A model generated the notes under the pieces. It was not told the DNA's origin. It saw only the letters and a list, made by a program, of their open reading frames with translations, and made no database searches. Positions 12,801 to 27,699 of a stretch of 64,000 nt of DNA are shown piece after piece. Numbering within the stretch: the first letter of the stretch is position 1; every line of letters starts with the position of its first letter. The DNA comes from Gibbula magus (lineage: Eukaryota; Mollusca; Gastropoda; Trochida; Trochidae): positions 33,425,875 through 33,489,874 of the forward strand of contig OW388296.1 of assembly GCA_936450465.1 (NCBI GenBank), written 5' to 3'. Both the position numbers and the translations under genes were made by a program.

Positions 12801-14618
12801 CACAAGGTAATGAACATCTCAGCCAAGTTTGGTCCTGAAATATGCAGTTTGAAGAAAGTTATTAGCCTCGCTGTCAAGTAATGTAGTTTGTGGTCTTCTT
12901 TGACTTAGAATAATTTCCGTGTTATTGGACCAAATTGGCTATGCGACTCTCTGTAAGAGTGAATATACATTAAAAAGTAAGACAGATAGAGGAAATCCGA
13001 AATAACCTTTCGATAGAACACAAGGTAATGAACATCTCAGCCAAGTTTGGTCCTGAAATATGCAGTTTGAAGAAAGTTATTAGCCTCGCTGTCAAGTAAT
13101 GTAGTTTGTGGTCTTCTTTGACTTAGAATAATGTCCGTGTTTTTCGGCCAAACTGTCTGTGCGACTCTCTGTAAGAATGAATATAGATTTAAAAGTAAGA
13201 CAGATAGAGGAAATCCGAAATAACCATTCGATTGAACACAAGGTAATGAACATCTCAGCCAAGTTTGGTCCTGAAATATGCAGTTTGAAGAAAATTATTA
13301 GCCTCGCTGTCAAGTAATGTAGTTTGTGGTCTTCTTTGTCTTAGAATAATTTCCGTGTTTTTGGACAAAAATTGGCTATGCGACTCTCTGTAAGAGTGAA
13401 TATAGATTAAAAAGTAAGACAGATAGAGGAAATCCGAAATAACCATTCGATAGAACACAAGGTAATGAACATCTCAGCCAAGTTTGGTCTTGAAATATGC
13501 AGTTTGAAGAAAGTTATTAGCCTCGCTGTCAAGTAATGTAGTTTGTGGTCTTCTTTGACATAGAATAATTTCCGTGTTTTTCGGCCAAACTGTCTGTGCG
13601 ACTCTCTGTAAGAGTGAATATAGATTAAAAAGTAAGACAGATAGAGGAAATCCGAAATAACCATTCGATAGAACACAAGGTAATGAACATCTCAGCCAAG
13701 TTTGGTCCTGAAATATGCAGTTTGAAGAAAGTTATTAGCCTCGCTGTCAAGTAATGTAGTTTGTGGTCTTCTTTGACTTAGAATAATTTCCGTGTTTTTC
13801 GGCCAAACTGTCTGTGCGACTCTCTGTAAGAGTGAATATAGATTAAAAAGTAAGACAGATAGAGGAAATCCGAAATAACCATTCGATAGAACACAAAGTA
13901 ATGAACATCTCAGCCAAGTTTGGTCCTGAAATATGCAGTTTGAAGAAAGTTATTAGCCTCGCTGTCAAGTAATGTAGTTTGTGGTCTTCTTTGACTTAGA
14001 ATAATTTCCGCGTTATTGGACCAAATTGGCTATGCGACTCTCTGTAAGAGTGAATATAGATTAAAAAGTAAGACAGATAGAGGAAATCCGAAATAACCTT
14101 TCGATAGAACACAAGGTAATGAACATCTCAGCCAAGTTTGGTCCTGAAATATGCAGTTTGAAGAAAGTTATTAGCCTCGCTGTCAAGTAATGTAGTTTGT
14201 GGTCTTCTTTGACTTAGAATAATGTCCGTGTTTTTCGGCCAAACTGTCTGTGCGACTCTCTGTAAGAATGAATATAGATTTAAAAGTAAGACAGATAGAG
14301 GAAATCCGAAATAACCATTCGATAGAACACAAGGTAATGAACATCTCAGCCAAGTTTGGTCCTGAAATATGCAGTTTGAAGAAAGTTATTAGCCTCGCTG
14401 TCAAGTAATGTAGTTTGTGGTCTTCTTTGACTTAGAATAATTTCCGTGTTATTGGACCAAATTGGCTATGCGACTCTCTGTAAGAGTGAATATACATTAA
14501 AAAGTAAGACAGATAGAGGAAATCCGAAATAACCTTTCGATAGAACACAAGGTAATGAACATCTCAGCCAAGTTTGGTCCTGAAATATGCAGTTTGAAGA
14601 AAGTTATTAGCCTCGCTG
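9820..14618. repeat. 8-, 7- and 7-monomer higher-order repeat block
   Basis: Three successive units: 9820-11564 (1,745 bp), 11565-13091 (1,527 bp) and 13092-14618 (1,527 bp). Shared private markers per unit are GAAAATTATTAG, a 219-bp monomer with GGACAAAAATTGG (near 10092, 11837, 13364), GGTCTTGAAAT, GACATAGAATA (near 10286, 12031, 13558) and CCGCGTTATTGG. The lengths are 8 x 218 + 1 and 7 x 218 + 1, the extra base coming from the 219-bp monomer. Unit 1 ends with C, T and A type monomers where units 2 and 3 carry a D-B pair, so the units differ by replacement of whole monomers. Confidence 0.88.
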
Positions 14619-15054
14619 TCAAGTAATGTAGTTTGTGGTCTTCTTTGACTTAGAATAATGTCCGTGTTTTTCGGCCAAACTGTCTGTGCGACTCTCTGTA
14701 AGAATGAATATAGATTTAAAAGTAAGACAGATAGAGGAAATCCGAAATAACCATTCGATTGAACACAAGGTAATGAACATCTCAGCCAAGTTTGGTCCTG
14801 AAATATGAAGTTTGAAGAAAGTTATTAGCCTCGCTGTCAAGTAATGTAGTTTGTGGTCTTCTTTGACTTAGAATAATTTCCGTGTTTTTGGACCAAATTG
14901 GCTATGCGACTCTCTGTAAGAGTGAATATAGATTAAAAAGTAAGACAGATAGAGGAAATCCGAAATAACCATTCGATAGAAGACAAGGTAATGAACATCT
15001 CAGCCAAGTTTGGTCCTGAAATATGCAGTTTGAAGAAAGTTATTAGCCTCGCTG

Positions 15055-18000
15055 TCAAGTAATGTAGTTTGTGGTCTTCTTTGACTTAGAATAATTTCCG
15101 TGTTTTTCGGCCAAACTGTCTGTGCGACTCTCTGTAAGAGTGAATATAGATTTAAAAGTAAGACAGATAGAGGAAATCTGAAATAACCATTCGATTGAAC
15201 ACAAGGTAATGAACATCTCAGCCAAGTTTGGTCCTGAAATATGCAGTTTGAAGAAAATTATTAGCCTCGCTGTCAAGTAATGTAGTTTGTGGTCTTCTTT
15301 GTCTTAGAATAATTTCCGTGTTTTTCGGCCAAATTGTCTGTGCGACTCTCTGTAAGAGTGAATATAGATTAAAAAGTAAGACAGATAGAGGAAATCCGAA
15401 AAAACCATTCGATTGAACACAAGGTAATGAACATCTCAGCCAAGTTTGGTCCTGAAATATGCAGTTTGAAGAAAGTTATTAGCCTCGCTGCTAAGTAATG
15501 TAGTTTGTGGTCTTCTTTGACTTAGAATAATTTCCGTGTTTTTCGGCCAAACTGTCTGTGCGACTCTCTGTAAGAGTGAATATAGATTAAAAAGTAAGAC
15601 AGATAGAGGAAATCCGAAATAACCATTCGATAGAACACAAGGTAATGAACATCTCAGCCAAGTTTGGTCCTGAAATATGCAGTTTGAAGAAAGTTATTAG
15701 CCTCGCTGTCAAGTAATGTAGTTTGTGGTCTTCTTTGACTTAGAATAATTTCCGTGTTATTGGACCAAATTGGCTATGCGACTCTCTGTAAGAGTGAATA
15801 TAGATTAAAAAGTAAGACAGATAGAGGAAATCCGAAATAACCTTTCGATAGAACACAAGGTAATGAACATCTCAGCCAAGTTTGGTCCTGAAATATGCAG
15901 TTTGAATAAAGTTATTAGCCTCGCTGTCAAGTAATGTAGTTTGTGGTCTTCTTTGACTTAGAATAATTTCCGTGTTTTTCGGCCAAACTGTCTGTGCGAC
16001 TCTCTGTAAGAATGAATATAGATTTAAAAGTAAGACAGATAGAGGAAATCCGAAATAACCATTCGATTGAACACAAGGTAATGAACATCTCAGCCAAGTT
16101 TGGTCCTGAAATATGCAGTTTGAAGAAAGTTATTAGCCTCGCTGTCAAGTAATGTAGTTTGTGGTCTTCTTTGTCTTAGAATAATTTCCGTGTTTTTGGA
16201 CAAAAATTGGCTATGCGACTCTCTGTAAGAGTGAATATAGATTAAAAAGTAAGACAGATAGAGGAAATCCGAAATAACCATTCGATAGAACACAAGGTAA
16301 TGAACATCTCAGCCAAGTTTGGTCCTGAAATATGCAGTTTGAAGAAAGTTATTAGCCTCGCTGTCAAGTAATGTAGTTTGTGGTCTTCTTTGACTTAGAA
16401 TAATTTCAGTGTTATTGGACCAAATTGGCTATGCGACTCTCTGTAAGAGTGAATATAAATTAAAAAGTAAGACAGATAGAGGAAATCCGAAATAACCTTT
16501 CGATAGAACACAAGGTAATGAACATCTCAGCCAAGTTTGGTCCTGAAATATGCAGTTTGAAGAAAGTTATTAGCCTCGCTGTCAAGTAATGTAGTTTGTG
16601 GTCTTCTTTGACTTAGAATAATTTCCGTGTTATTGGACCAAATTGGCTATGCGACTCTCTGTAAGAGTGAATATAAATTAAAAAGTAAGACAGATAGAGG
16701 AAATCCGAAATAACCTTTCGATAGAACACAAGGTAATGAACATCTCAGCCAAGTTTGGTCCTGAAATATGCAGTTTGAAGAAAGTTATTAGCCTCGCTGT
16801 CAAGTAATGTAGTTTGTGGTCTTCTTTGACTTAGAATAATGTCCGTGTTTTTCGGCCAAACTGTCTGTGCGACTCTCTGTAAGAATGAATATAGATTTAA
16901 AAGTAAGACAGATAGAGGAAATCCGAAATAACCATTCGATAGAACACAAGGTAATGAACATCTCAGCCAAGTTTGGTCCTGAAATATGCAGTTTGAAGAA
17001 AGTTATTAGCCTCGCTGTCAAGTAATGTAGTTTGTGGTCTTCTTTGACTTAGAATAATTTCCGTGTTATTGGACCAAATTGGCTATGCGACTCTCTGTAA
17101 GAGTGAATATACATTAAAAAGTAAGACAGATAGAGGAAATCCGAAATAACCTTTCGATAGAACACAAGGTAATGAACATCTCAGCCAAGTTTGGTCCTGA
17201 AATATGCAGTTTGAAGAAAGTTATTAGCCTCGCTGTCAAGTAATGTAGTTTGTGGTCTTCTTTGACTTAGAATAATGTCCGTGTTTTTCGGCCAAACTGT
17301 CTGTGCGACTCTCTGTAAGAATGAATATAGATTTAAAAGTAAGACAGATAGAGGAAATCCGAAATAACCATTCGATTGAACACAAGGTAATGAACATCTC
17401 AGCCAAGTTTGGTCCTGAAATATGAAGTTTGAAGAAAGTTATTAGCCTCGCTGTCAAGTAATGTAGTTTGTGGTCTTCTTTGACTTAGAATAATTTCCGT
17501 GTTTTTGGACCAAATTGGCTATGCGACTCTCTGTAAGAGTGAATATAGATTAAAAAGTAAGACAGATAGAGGAAATCCGAAATAACCATTCGATAGAAGA
17601 CAAGGTAATGAACATCTCAGCCAAGTTTGGTCCTGAAATATGCAGTTTGAAGAAAGTTATTAGCCTCGCTGTCAAGTAATGTAGTTTGTGGTCTTCTTTG
17701 ACTTAGAATAATTTCCGTGTTTTTCGGCCAAACTGTCTGTGCGACTCTCTGTAAGAGTGAATATAGATTTAAAAGTAAGACAGATAGAGGAAATCTGAAA
17801 TAACCATTCGATTGAACACAAGGTAATGAACATCTCAGCCAAGTTTGGTCCTGAAATATGCAGTTTGAAGAAAATTATTAGCCTCGCTGTCAAGTAATGT
17901 AGTTTGTGGTCTTCTTTGTCTTAGAATAATTTCCGTGTTTTTCGGCCAAATTGTCTGTGCGACTCTCTGTAAGAGTGAATATAGATTAAAAAGTAAGACA

Positions 18001-21000
18001 GATAGAGGAAATCCGAAATAACCATTCGATTGAACACAAGGTAATGAACATCTCAGCCAAGTTTGGTCCTGAAATATGCAGTTTGAAGAAAGTTATTAGC
18101 CTCGCTGTCAAGTAATGTAGTTTGTGGTCTTCTTTGACTTAGAATAATTTCCGTGTTTTTCGGCCAAACTGTCTGTGCGACTCTCTGTAAGAGTGAATAT
18201 AGATTAAAAAGTAAGACAGATAGAGGAAATCCGAAATAACCATTCGATAGAACACAAGGTAATGAACATCTCAGCCAAGTTTGGTCCTGAAATATGCAGT
18301 TTGAAGAAAGTTATTAGCCTCGCTGTCAAGTAATGTAGTTTGTGGTCTTCTTTGACTTAGAATAATTTCCGTGTTATTGGACCAAATTGGCTATGCGACT
18401 CTCTGTAAGAGTGAATATAGATTAAAAAGTAAGACAGATAGAGGAAATCCGAAATAACCATTCGATAGAACACAAGGTAATGAACATCTCAGCCAAGTTT
18501 GGTCCTGAAATATGCAGTTTGAATAAAGTTATTAGCCTCGCTGTCAAGTAATGTAGTTTGTGGTCTTCTTTGACTTAGAATAATTTCCGTGTTTTTCGGC
18601 CAAACTGTCTGTGCGACTCTCTGTAAGAATGAATATAGATTTAAAAGTAAGACAGATAGAGGAAATCCGAAATAACCATTCGATTGAACACAAGGTAATG
18701 AACATCTCAGCCAAGTTTGGTCCTGAAATATGCAGTTTGAAGAAAGTTATTAGCCTCGCTGTCAAGTAATGTAGTTTGTGGTCTTCTTTGTCTTAGAATA
18801 ATTTCCGTGTTTTTGGACAAAAATTGGCTATGCGACTCTCTGTAAGAGTGAATATAGATTAAAAAGTAAGACAGATAGAGGAAATCCGAAATAACCATTC
18901 GATAGAACACAAGGTAATGAACATCTCAGCCAAGTTTGGTCCTGAAATATGCAGTTTGAAGAAAGTTATTAGCCTCGCTGTCAAGTAATGTAGTTTGTGG
19001 TCTTCTTTGACTTAGAATAATTTCAGTGTTATTGGACCAAATTGGCTATGCGACTCTCTGTAAGAGTGAATATAAATTAAAAAGTAAGACAGATAGAGGA
19101 AATCCGAAATAACCTTTCGATAGAACACAAGGTAATGAACATCTCAGCCAAGTTTGGTCCTGAAATATGCAGTTTGAAGAAAGTTATTAGCCTCGCTGTC
19201 AAGTAATGTAGTTTGTGGTCTTCTTTGACTTAGAATAATTTCCGTGTTATTGGACCAAATTGGCTATGCGACTCTCTGTAAGAGTGAATATAAATTAAAA
19301 AGTAAGACAGATAGAGGAAATCCGAAATAACCTTTCGATAGAACACAAGGTTATGAACATCTCAGCAAAGTTTGGTCCTGAAATATGCAGTTTGAAGAAA
19401 GTTATTAGCCTCGCTGTCAAGTAATGTAGTTTGTGGTCTTCTTTGACTTAGAATAATGTCCGTGTTTTTCGGCCAAACTGTCTGTGCGACTCTCTGTAAG
19501 AATGAATATAGATTTAAAAGTAAGACAGATAGAGGAAATCCGAAATAACCATTCGATTGAACACAAGGTAATGAACATCTCAGCCAAGTTTGGTCCTGAA
19601 ATATGAAGTTTGAAGAAAGTTATTAGCCTCGCTGTCAAGTAATGTAGTTTGTGGTCTTCTTTGACTTAGAATAATTTCCGTGTTTTTGGACCAAATTGGC
19701 TATGCGACTCTCTGTAAGAGTGAATATAGATTAAAAAGTAAGACAGATAGAGGAAATCCGAAATAACCATTCGATAGAAGACAAGGTAATGAACATCTCA
19801 GCCAAGTTTGGTCCTGAAATATGCAGTTTGAAGAAAGTTATTAGCCTCGCTGTCAAGTAATGTAGTTTGTGGTCTTCTTTGACTTAGAATAATTTCCGTG
19901 TTTTTCGGCCAAACTGTCTGTGCGACTCTCTGTAAGAGTGAATATAGATTTAAAAGTAAGACAGATAGAGGAAATCTGAAATAACCATTCGATTGAACAC
20001 AAGGTAATGAACATCTCAGCCAAGTTTGGTCCTGAAATATGCAGTTTGAAGAAAATTATTAGCCTCGCTGTCAAGTAATGTAGTTTGTGGTCTTCTTTGT
20101 CTTAGAATAATTTCCGTGTTTTTCGGCCAAATTGTCTGTGCGACTCTCTGTAAGAGTGAATATAGATTAAAAAGTAAGACAGATAGAGGAAATCCGAAAT
20201 AACCATTCGATTGAACACAAGGTAATGAACATCTCAGCCAAGTTTGGTCCTGAAATATGCAGTTTGAAGAAAGTTATTAGCCTCGCTGTCAAGTAATGTA
20301 GTTTGTGGTCTTCTTTGACTTAGAATAATTTCCGTGTTTTTCGGCCAAACTGTCTGTGCGACTCTCTGTAAGAGTGAATATAGATTAAAAAGTAAGACAG
20401 ATAGAGGAAATCCGAAATAACCATTCGATAGAACACAAGGTAATGAACATCTCAGCCAAGTTTGGTCCTGAAATATGCAGTTTGAAGAAAGTTATTAGCC
20501 TCGCTGTCAAGTAATGTAGTTTGTGGTCTTCTTTGACTTAGAATAATTTCCGTGTTATTGGACCAAATTGGCTATGCGACTCTCTGTAAGAGTGAATATA
20601 GATTAAAAAGTAAGACAGATAGAGGAAATCCGAAATAACCTTTCGATAGAACACAAGGTAATGAACATCTCAGCCAAGTTTGGTCCCGAAATATGCAGTT
20701 TGAATAAAGTTATTAGCCTCGCTGTCAAGTAATGTAGTTTGTGGTCTTCTTTGACTTAGAATAATTTCCGTGTTTTTCGGCCAAACTGTCTGTGCGACTC
20801 TCTGTAAGAATGAATATAGATTTAAAAGTAAGACAGATAGAGGAAATCCGAAATAACCATTCGATTGAACACAAGGTAATGAACATCTCAGCCAAGTTTG
20901 GTCCTGAAATATGCAGTTTGAAGAAAGTTATTAGCCTCGCTGTCAAGTAATGTAGTTTGTGGTCTTCTTTGACTTAGAATAATTTCCGTGTTTTTGGACC

Positions 21001-23558
21001 AAATTGGCTATGCGACTCTCTGTAAGAGTGAATATAGATTAAAAAGTAAGACAGATAGAGGAAATCCGAAATAACCATTCGATAGAACACAAGGTAATGA
21101 ACATCTCAGCCAAGATTGGTCCTGAAATATGCAGTTTGAAGAAAGTTATTAGCCTCGCTGTCAAGTAATGTAGTTTGTGGTCTTCTTTGACTTAGAATAA
21201 TTTCAGTGTTATTGGACCAAATTGGCTATGCGACTCTCTGTAAGAGTGAATATAAATTAAAAAGTAAGACAGATAGAGGAAATCCGAAATAACCTTTCGA
21301 TAGAACACAAGGTAATGAACATCTCAGCCAAGTTTGGTCCTGAAATATGCAGTTTGAAGAAAGTTATTAGCCTCGCTGTCAAGTAATGTAGTTTGTGGTC
21401 TTCTTTGACTTAGAATAATTTCCGTGTTTTTGGACCAAATTGGCTATGCGACTCTCTGTAAGAGTGAATATAGATTAAAAAGTAAGACAGATAGAGGAAA
21501 TCCGAAATAACCATTCGATTGAACACAAGGTAATGAACATCTCAGCCAAGTTTGGTCCTGAAATATGCAGTTTGAAGAAAGTTATTAGCCTCGCTGTCAA
21601 GTAATGTAGTTTGTGGTCTTCTTTGACTTAGAATAATTTCCGTGTTTTTGGACCAAATTGGCTATGCGACTCTCTGTAAGAGTGAATATAGATTAAAAAG
21701 TAAGACAGATAGAGGAAATCCGAAATAACCATTCGATAGAACACAAGGTAATGAACATCTCAGCCAAGTTTGGTCCTGAAATATGCAGTTTGAAGAAAGT
21801 TATTAGCCTCGCTGTCAAGTAATGTAGTTTGTGGTCTTCTTTGACTTAGAATAATTTCCGTGTTTTTCGGCCAAACTGTCTGTGCGACTCTCTGTAAGAG
21901 TGAATATAGATTTAAAAGTAAGACAGATAGAGGAAATCTGAAATAACCATTCGATTGAACACAAGGTAATGAACATCTCAGCCAAGTTTGGTCCTGAAAT
22001 ATGCAGTTTGAAGAAAATTATTAGCCTCGCTGTCAAGTAATGTAGTTTGTGGTCTTCTTTGTCTTAGAATAATTTCCGTGTTTTTCGGCCAAATTGTCTG
22101 TGCGACTCTCTGTAAGAGTGAATATAGATTAAAAAGTAAGACAGATAGAGGAAATCCGAAATAACCATTCGATTGAACACAAGGTAATGAACATCTCAGC
22201 CAAGTTTGGTCCTGAAATATGCAGTTTGAAGAAAGTTATTAGCCTCGCTGTCAAGTAATGTAGTTTGTGGTCTTCTTTGACTTAGAATAATTTCCGTGTT
22301 TTTCGGCCAAACTGTCTGTGCGACTCTCTGTAAGAGTGAATATAGATTAAAAAGTAAGACAGATAGAGGAAATCCGAAATAACCATTCGATAGAACACAA
22401 GGTAATGAACATCTCAGCCAAGTTTGGTCCTGAAATATGCAGTTTGAAGAAAGTTATTAGCCTCGCTGTCAAGTAATGTAGTTTGTGGTCTTCTTTGACT
22501 TAGAATAATTTCCGTGTTATTGGACCAAATTGGCTATGCGACTCTCTGTAAGAGTGAATATAGATTAAAAAGTAAGACAGATAGAGGAAATCCGAAATAA
22601 CCTTTCGATAGAACACAAGGTAATGAACATCTCAGCCAAGTTTGGTCCCGAAATATGCAGTTTGAATAAAGTTATTAGCCTCGCTGTCAAGTAATGTAGT
22701 TTGTGGTCTTCTTTGACTTAGAATAATTTCCGTGTTTTTCGGCCAAACTGTCTGTGCGACTCTCTGTAAGAATGAATATAGATTTAAAAGTAAGACAGAT
22801 AGAGGAAATCCGAAATAACCATTCGATTGAACACAAGGTAATGAACATCTCAGCCAAGTTTGGTCCTGAAATATGCAGTTTGAAGAAAGTTATTAGCCTC
22901 GCTGTCAAGTAATGTAGTTTGTGGTCTTCTTTGACTTAGAATAATTTCCGTGTTTTTGGACCAAATTGGCTATGCGACTCTCTGTAAGAGTGAATATAGA
23001 TTAAAAAGTAAGACAGATAGAGGAAATCCGAAATAACCATTCGATAGAACACAAGGTAATGAACATCTCAGCCAAGATTGGTCCTGAAATATGCAGTTTG
23101 AAGAAAGTTATTAGCCTCGCTGTCAAGTAATGTAGTTTGTGGTCTTCTTTGACTTAGAATAATTTCAGTGTTATTGGACCAAATTGGCTATGCGACTCTC
23201 TGTAAGAGTGAATATAAATTAAAAAGTAAGACAGATAGAGGAAATCCGAAATAACCTTTCGATAGAACACAAGGTAATGAACATCTCAGCCAAGTTTGGT
23301 CCTGAAATATGCAGTTTGAAGAAAGTTATTAGCCTCGCTGTCAAGTAATGTAGTTTGTGGTCTTCTTTGACTTAGAATAATTTCCGTGTTTTTGGACCAA
23401 ATTGGCTATGCGACTCTCTGTAAGAGTGAATATAGATTAAAAAGTAAGACAGATAGAGGAAATCCGAAATAACCATTCGATTGAACACAAGGTAATGAAC
23501 ATCTCAGCCAAGTTTGGTCCTGAAATATGCAGTTTGAAGAAAGTTATTAGCCTCGCTG
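15055..23558. repeat. Shrinking 12-, 10-, 9-monomer higher-order repeat series
   Basis: Units start at 15055, 17672, 19853 and 21815, spaced 2,617, 2,181 and 1,962 bp (12 x 218 + 1, 10 x 218 + 1, 9 x 218). The last unit matches for about eight monomers and then diverges near 23559. Private markers repeated in each unit are GGAAATCTGAAAT (near 15174, 17791, 19972, 21934), TTTGAATAAAG (near 15901, 18518, 20699, 22661) and AATTTCAGTG (near 16402, 19019, 21200, 23162). The second unit lacks a D-B pair present in the first. The third and fourth have a C-type monomer in place of the 219-bp monomer. Confidence 0.88.
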
Positions 23559-26500
23559 TCAAGTAATGTAGTTTGTGGTCTTCTTTGACTTAGAATAATG
23601 TCCGTGTTTTTCGGCCAAACTGTCTGTGCGACTCTCTGTAAGAATGAATATAGATTTAAAAGTAAGACAGATAGAGGAAATCCGAAATAACCATTCGATT
23701 GAACACAAGGTAATGAACATCTCAGCCAAGTTTGGTCCTGAAATATGCAGTTTGAAGAACATTATTAGCCTCGCTGTCAAGTAATGTAGTTTGTGGTCTT
23801 CTTTGACTTAGAATAATTTCCGTGTTTTTCGGCCAAATTGTCTGTGCGACTCTCTGTAAGAGTGAATATAGATTAAAAAGTAAGACAGATAGAGGAAATC
23901 CGAAATAACCATTCGATTGAACACAAGGTAATGAACATCTCAGCCAAGTTTGGTCCTGAAATATGCAGTTTGAAGAAAGTTATTAGCCTCGCTGTCAAGT
24001 AATGTAGTTTGTGGTCTTCTTTGACTTAGAATAATTTCCGTGTTTTTGGACCAAATTGGCTATGCGACTCTCTGTAAGAGTGAATATAGATTAAAAAGTA
24101 AGACAGATAGAGGAAATCCGAAATAACCATTCGATAGAACACAAGGTAATGAACATCTCAGCCAAGTTTGGTCCTGAAATATGCAGTTTGAAGAAAGTTA
24201 TTAGCCTCGCTGTCAAGTAATGTAGTTTGTGGTCTTCTTTGACTTAGAATAATTTCAGTGTTATTGGACCAAATTGGCTATGCGACTCTCTGTAAGAGTG
24301 AATATAGATTAAAAAGTAAGACAGATAGAGGAAATCCGAAATAACCTTTCGATAGAACACAAGGTAATGAACATCTCAGCCAAGTTTGGTCCTGAAATAT
24401 GCAGTTTGAAGAAAGTTATTAGCCTCGCTGTCAAGTAATGTAGTTTGTGGTCTTCTTTGACTTAGAATAATTTCCGTGTTTTTCGGCCAAATTGTCTGTG
24501 CGACTCTCTGTAAGAGTGAATATAGATTAAAAAGTAAGACAGATAGAGGAAATCCGAAATAACCATTCGATAGAACGCAAGGTTCTGAACATCTCAGCCA
24601 AGTTTGGTCCTGAAATATGCAGTTTGAAGAAAGTTATTAGCCTCGCTGTCAAGTAATGTAGTTTGTGGTCTTCTTTGACTTATAATAATGTCCGTGTTTT
24701 TCGGCCAAACTGTCTGTGCGACTCTCTGTAAGAATGAATATAGATTTAAAAGTAAGACAGATAGAGGAAATCCGAAATAACCATTCGATTGAACACAAGG
24801 TAATGAACATCTCAGCCAAGTTTGGTCCTGAAATATGCAGTTTGAAGAAAGTTATTAGCCTCGCTGTCAAGTAATGTAGTTTGTGGTCTTCTTTGACTTA
24901 TAATAATGTCCGTGTTTTTCGGCCAAACTGTCTGTGCGACTCTCTGTAAGAATGAATATAGATTTAAAAGTAAGACAGATAGAGGAAATCCGAAATAACA
25001 ATTCGATAGAACACAAGGTAATGAACATCTCAGCCAAGTTTGGTCCTGAAATATGCAGTTTGAAGAAAGTTATTAGCCTCGCTGTCAAGTAATGTAGTTT
25101 GTGGTCTTCTTTGACTTAGAATAATTTCCGTGTTTTTGGACCAAATTGGCTATGCGACTCTCTGTAAGAGTGAATATAGATTAAAAAGTAAGACAGATAG
25201 AGGAAATCCGAAATAACCATTCGATAGAACACAAGGTAATGAACATCTCAGCCAAGTTTGGTCCTGAAATATGCAGTTTGAAGAAAGTTATTAGCCTCGC
25301 TGTCAAGTAATGTAGTTTGTGGTCTTCTTTGTCTTAGAATAATTTCCGTGTTTTTCGGCCAAATTGTCTGTGCGACTCTCTGTAAGAGTGAATATAGATT
25401 AAAAAGTAAGACAGATAGAGGAAATCCGAAATAACCATTCGATTGAACACAAGGTAATGAACATCTCAGCCAAGTGTTGTCCTGAAATATGCAGTTTGAA
25501 GAAAGTTATTAGCCTCGCTGTCAAGTAATGTAGTTTGTGGTCTTCTTTGACTTAGAATAATTTCCGTGTTTTTTGGCCAAATTGGCTATCCGACTCTCTG
25601 TAAGAGTGAATATAGATTAAAAAGTAAGACAGATAGAGGAAATCCGAAATGACCTTTCGATAGAACACAAGGTAATGAACATCTCAGCCAAGTTTGGTCC
25701 TGAAATATGCAGTTTGAAGAAAGTTATTAGCCTCGCTGTCAAGTAATGTAGTTTGTGGTCTTCTTTGACTTAGAATAATTTCCGTGTTTTTGGACCAAAT
25801 TGGCTATGCGACTCTCTGTAAGAGTGAATATAGATTGAAAAGTCAGACAGATAGAGGAAATCCGAAATAACCATTCGATAGAACACAAGGTTATGAACAT
25901 CTCAGCCAAGTGTTGTCCTGAAATATGCAGTTTGAAGAAAGTTATTAGCCTCGCTGTCAAGTAATGTAGTTTGGGCTCGTCTTTGACTTAGAATAATGTC
26001 CGTGTTTTTCGGCCAAATTGGTTATGCGACTCTCTGTAAGAGTGAATATAGATTAAAAAGTAAGACAGATAGAGGAAATCCGAAATAACCAGTCGATAGA
26101 ACACAAGGTAATGGACATCTCAGCCAAGTTTGGTCCTGAAATATGCAGTTTGAAGATAGTTATTAGCCTCGTTGTCAAGTAATGTAGTTTGTGGTCTTCT
26201 TTGACTTAGAATAATTTCCGTGTTTTTCGACCAAACTGTCTGTGCGACTCTCTGTAAGAGTGAATATAGATTTAAAAGTAAGACAGATAGAGGAAATCCG
26301 AAATAACCATTCGATTGAACACAAGGTAATGAACATCTCAGCCAAGTTTGGTCCTGAAATATGCAGTTTGAAGAAAGTTATTAGCCTCGCTGTCAAGTAA
26401 TGTAGTTTGTGGTCTTCTTTGACTTAGAATAATTTCCGTGTTTTTGGACCAAATTGGCTATGCGACTCTCTGTAAGAGTGAATATAGATTAAAAAGTAGG

Positions 26501-27699
26501 ACAGATAGAGGAAATCCGAAATAACCATTCGATAGAACACAAGGTAATGAACATCTCAGCCAATTTTGGTCCTGAAATATGCAGTTTGAAAAAAGTTATT
26601 AGCCTCGCTGTCAAGTAATGTAGTTTGTGGTCTTCTTTGACTTAGAATAATTTCCGTGTTATTGGACCAAATTGGCTATGCGACTCTCTGTAAGAGTGAA
26701 TATAGATTAAAAAGTAAGACAGATGGAGGAAATCCGAAATAACCTTTCGATAGAACACAAGGTAATGAACATCTCAGCCAAGTTTGGTCCTGAAATATGC
26801 AGTTTGAAGAAAGTTATTAGCCTCGCTGTCAAGTAATGTAGTTTGTGGTCTTCTTTGACTTAGAATAGTTTCCGTGTTTTTGGACCAAATTGGCTATGCG
26901 ACTCTCTGTAAGAGTGAATATAGATTAAAAAGTAAGACAGATAGAGGAAATCCGAAATAACCATTCGATAGAACACAAGGTAATGAACATCTCAGCCAAG
27001 TTTGGTCCTGAAATATGCAGTTTGAAGAAAGTTATTAGCCTCGCTGTCAAGTAATGTAGTTTGTGGTCTTCTTTGACTTAGAATAATTTCCGTGTTTTTC
27101 GGCCAAACTGTCTGTGCGACTCTCTGTAAGAGTGAATATAGATTAAAAAGTAAGACAGATAGAGGAAATCCGAAATAACCATTCGATAGAACACAAGGTA
27201 ATGAACATCTCAGCCAAGTTTGGTCCTGAAATATGCAGTTTGAAGAAAGTTATTAGCCTCGCTGTCAAGTAATGTAGTTTGTGGTCTTCTTTGACTTAGA
27301 ATAATTTCCGTGTTTTTCGGCCAAACTGTCTGTGCGACTCTCTGTAAGAGTGAATATAGATTAAAAAGTAAGACAGATAGAGGAAATCCGAAATAACCTT
27401 TCGATAGAACACAAGGTAATGAACATCTCAGCCAAGTTTGGTCCTGAAATATGCAGTTTGAAGAAAGTAATTAGCCTCGCTGTCAAGTAATGTAGTTTGT
27501 GGTCTTCTTTGACTTAGAATAATTTCCGTGTTTTTCGGCCAAACTGTCTGTGCGACTCTCTGTAAGAGTGAATATAGATTAAAAAGTAAGACAGATAGAG
27601 GAAATCCGAAATAACCATTCGATAGAACACAAGGTAAAGAACATCTCAGCCAAGTTTGGTCCTGAAATATGCAGTTTGAAGAAAGTTATTAGCCTCGCT

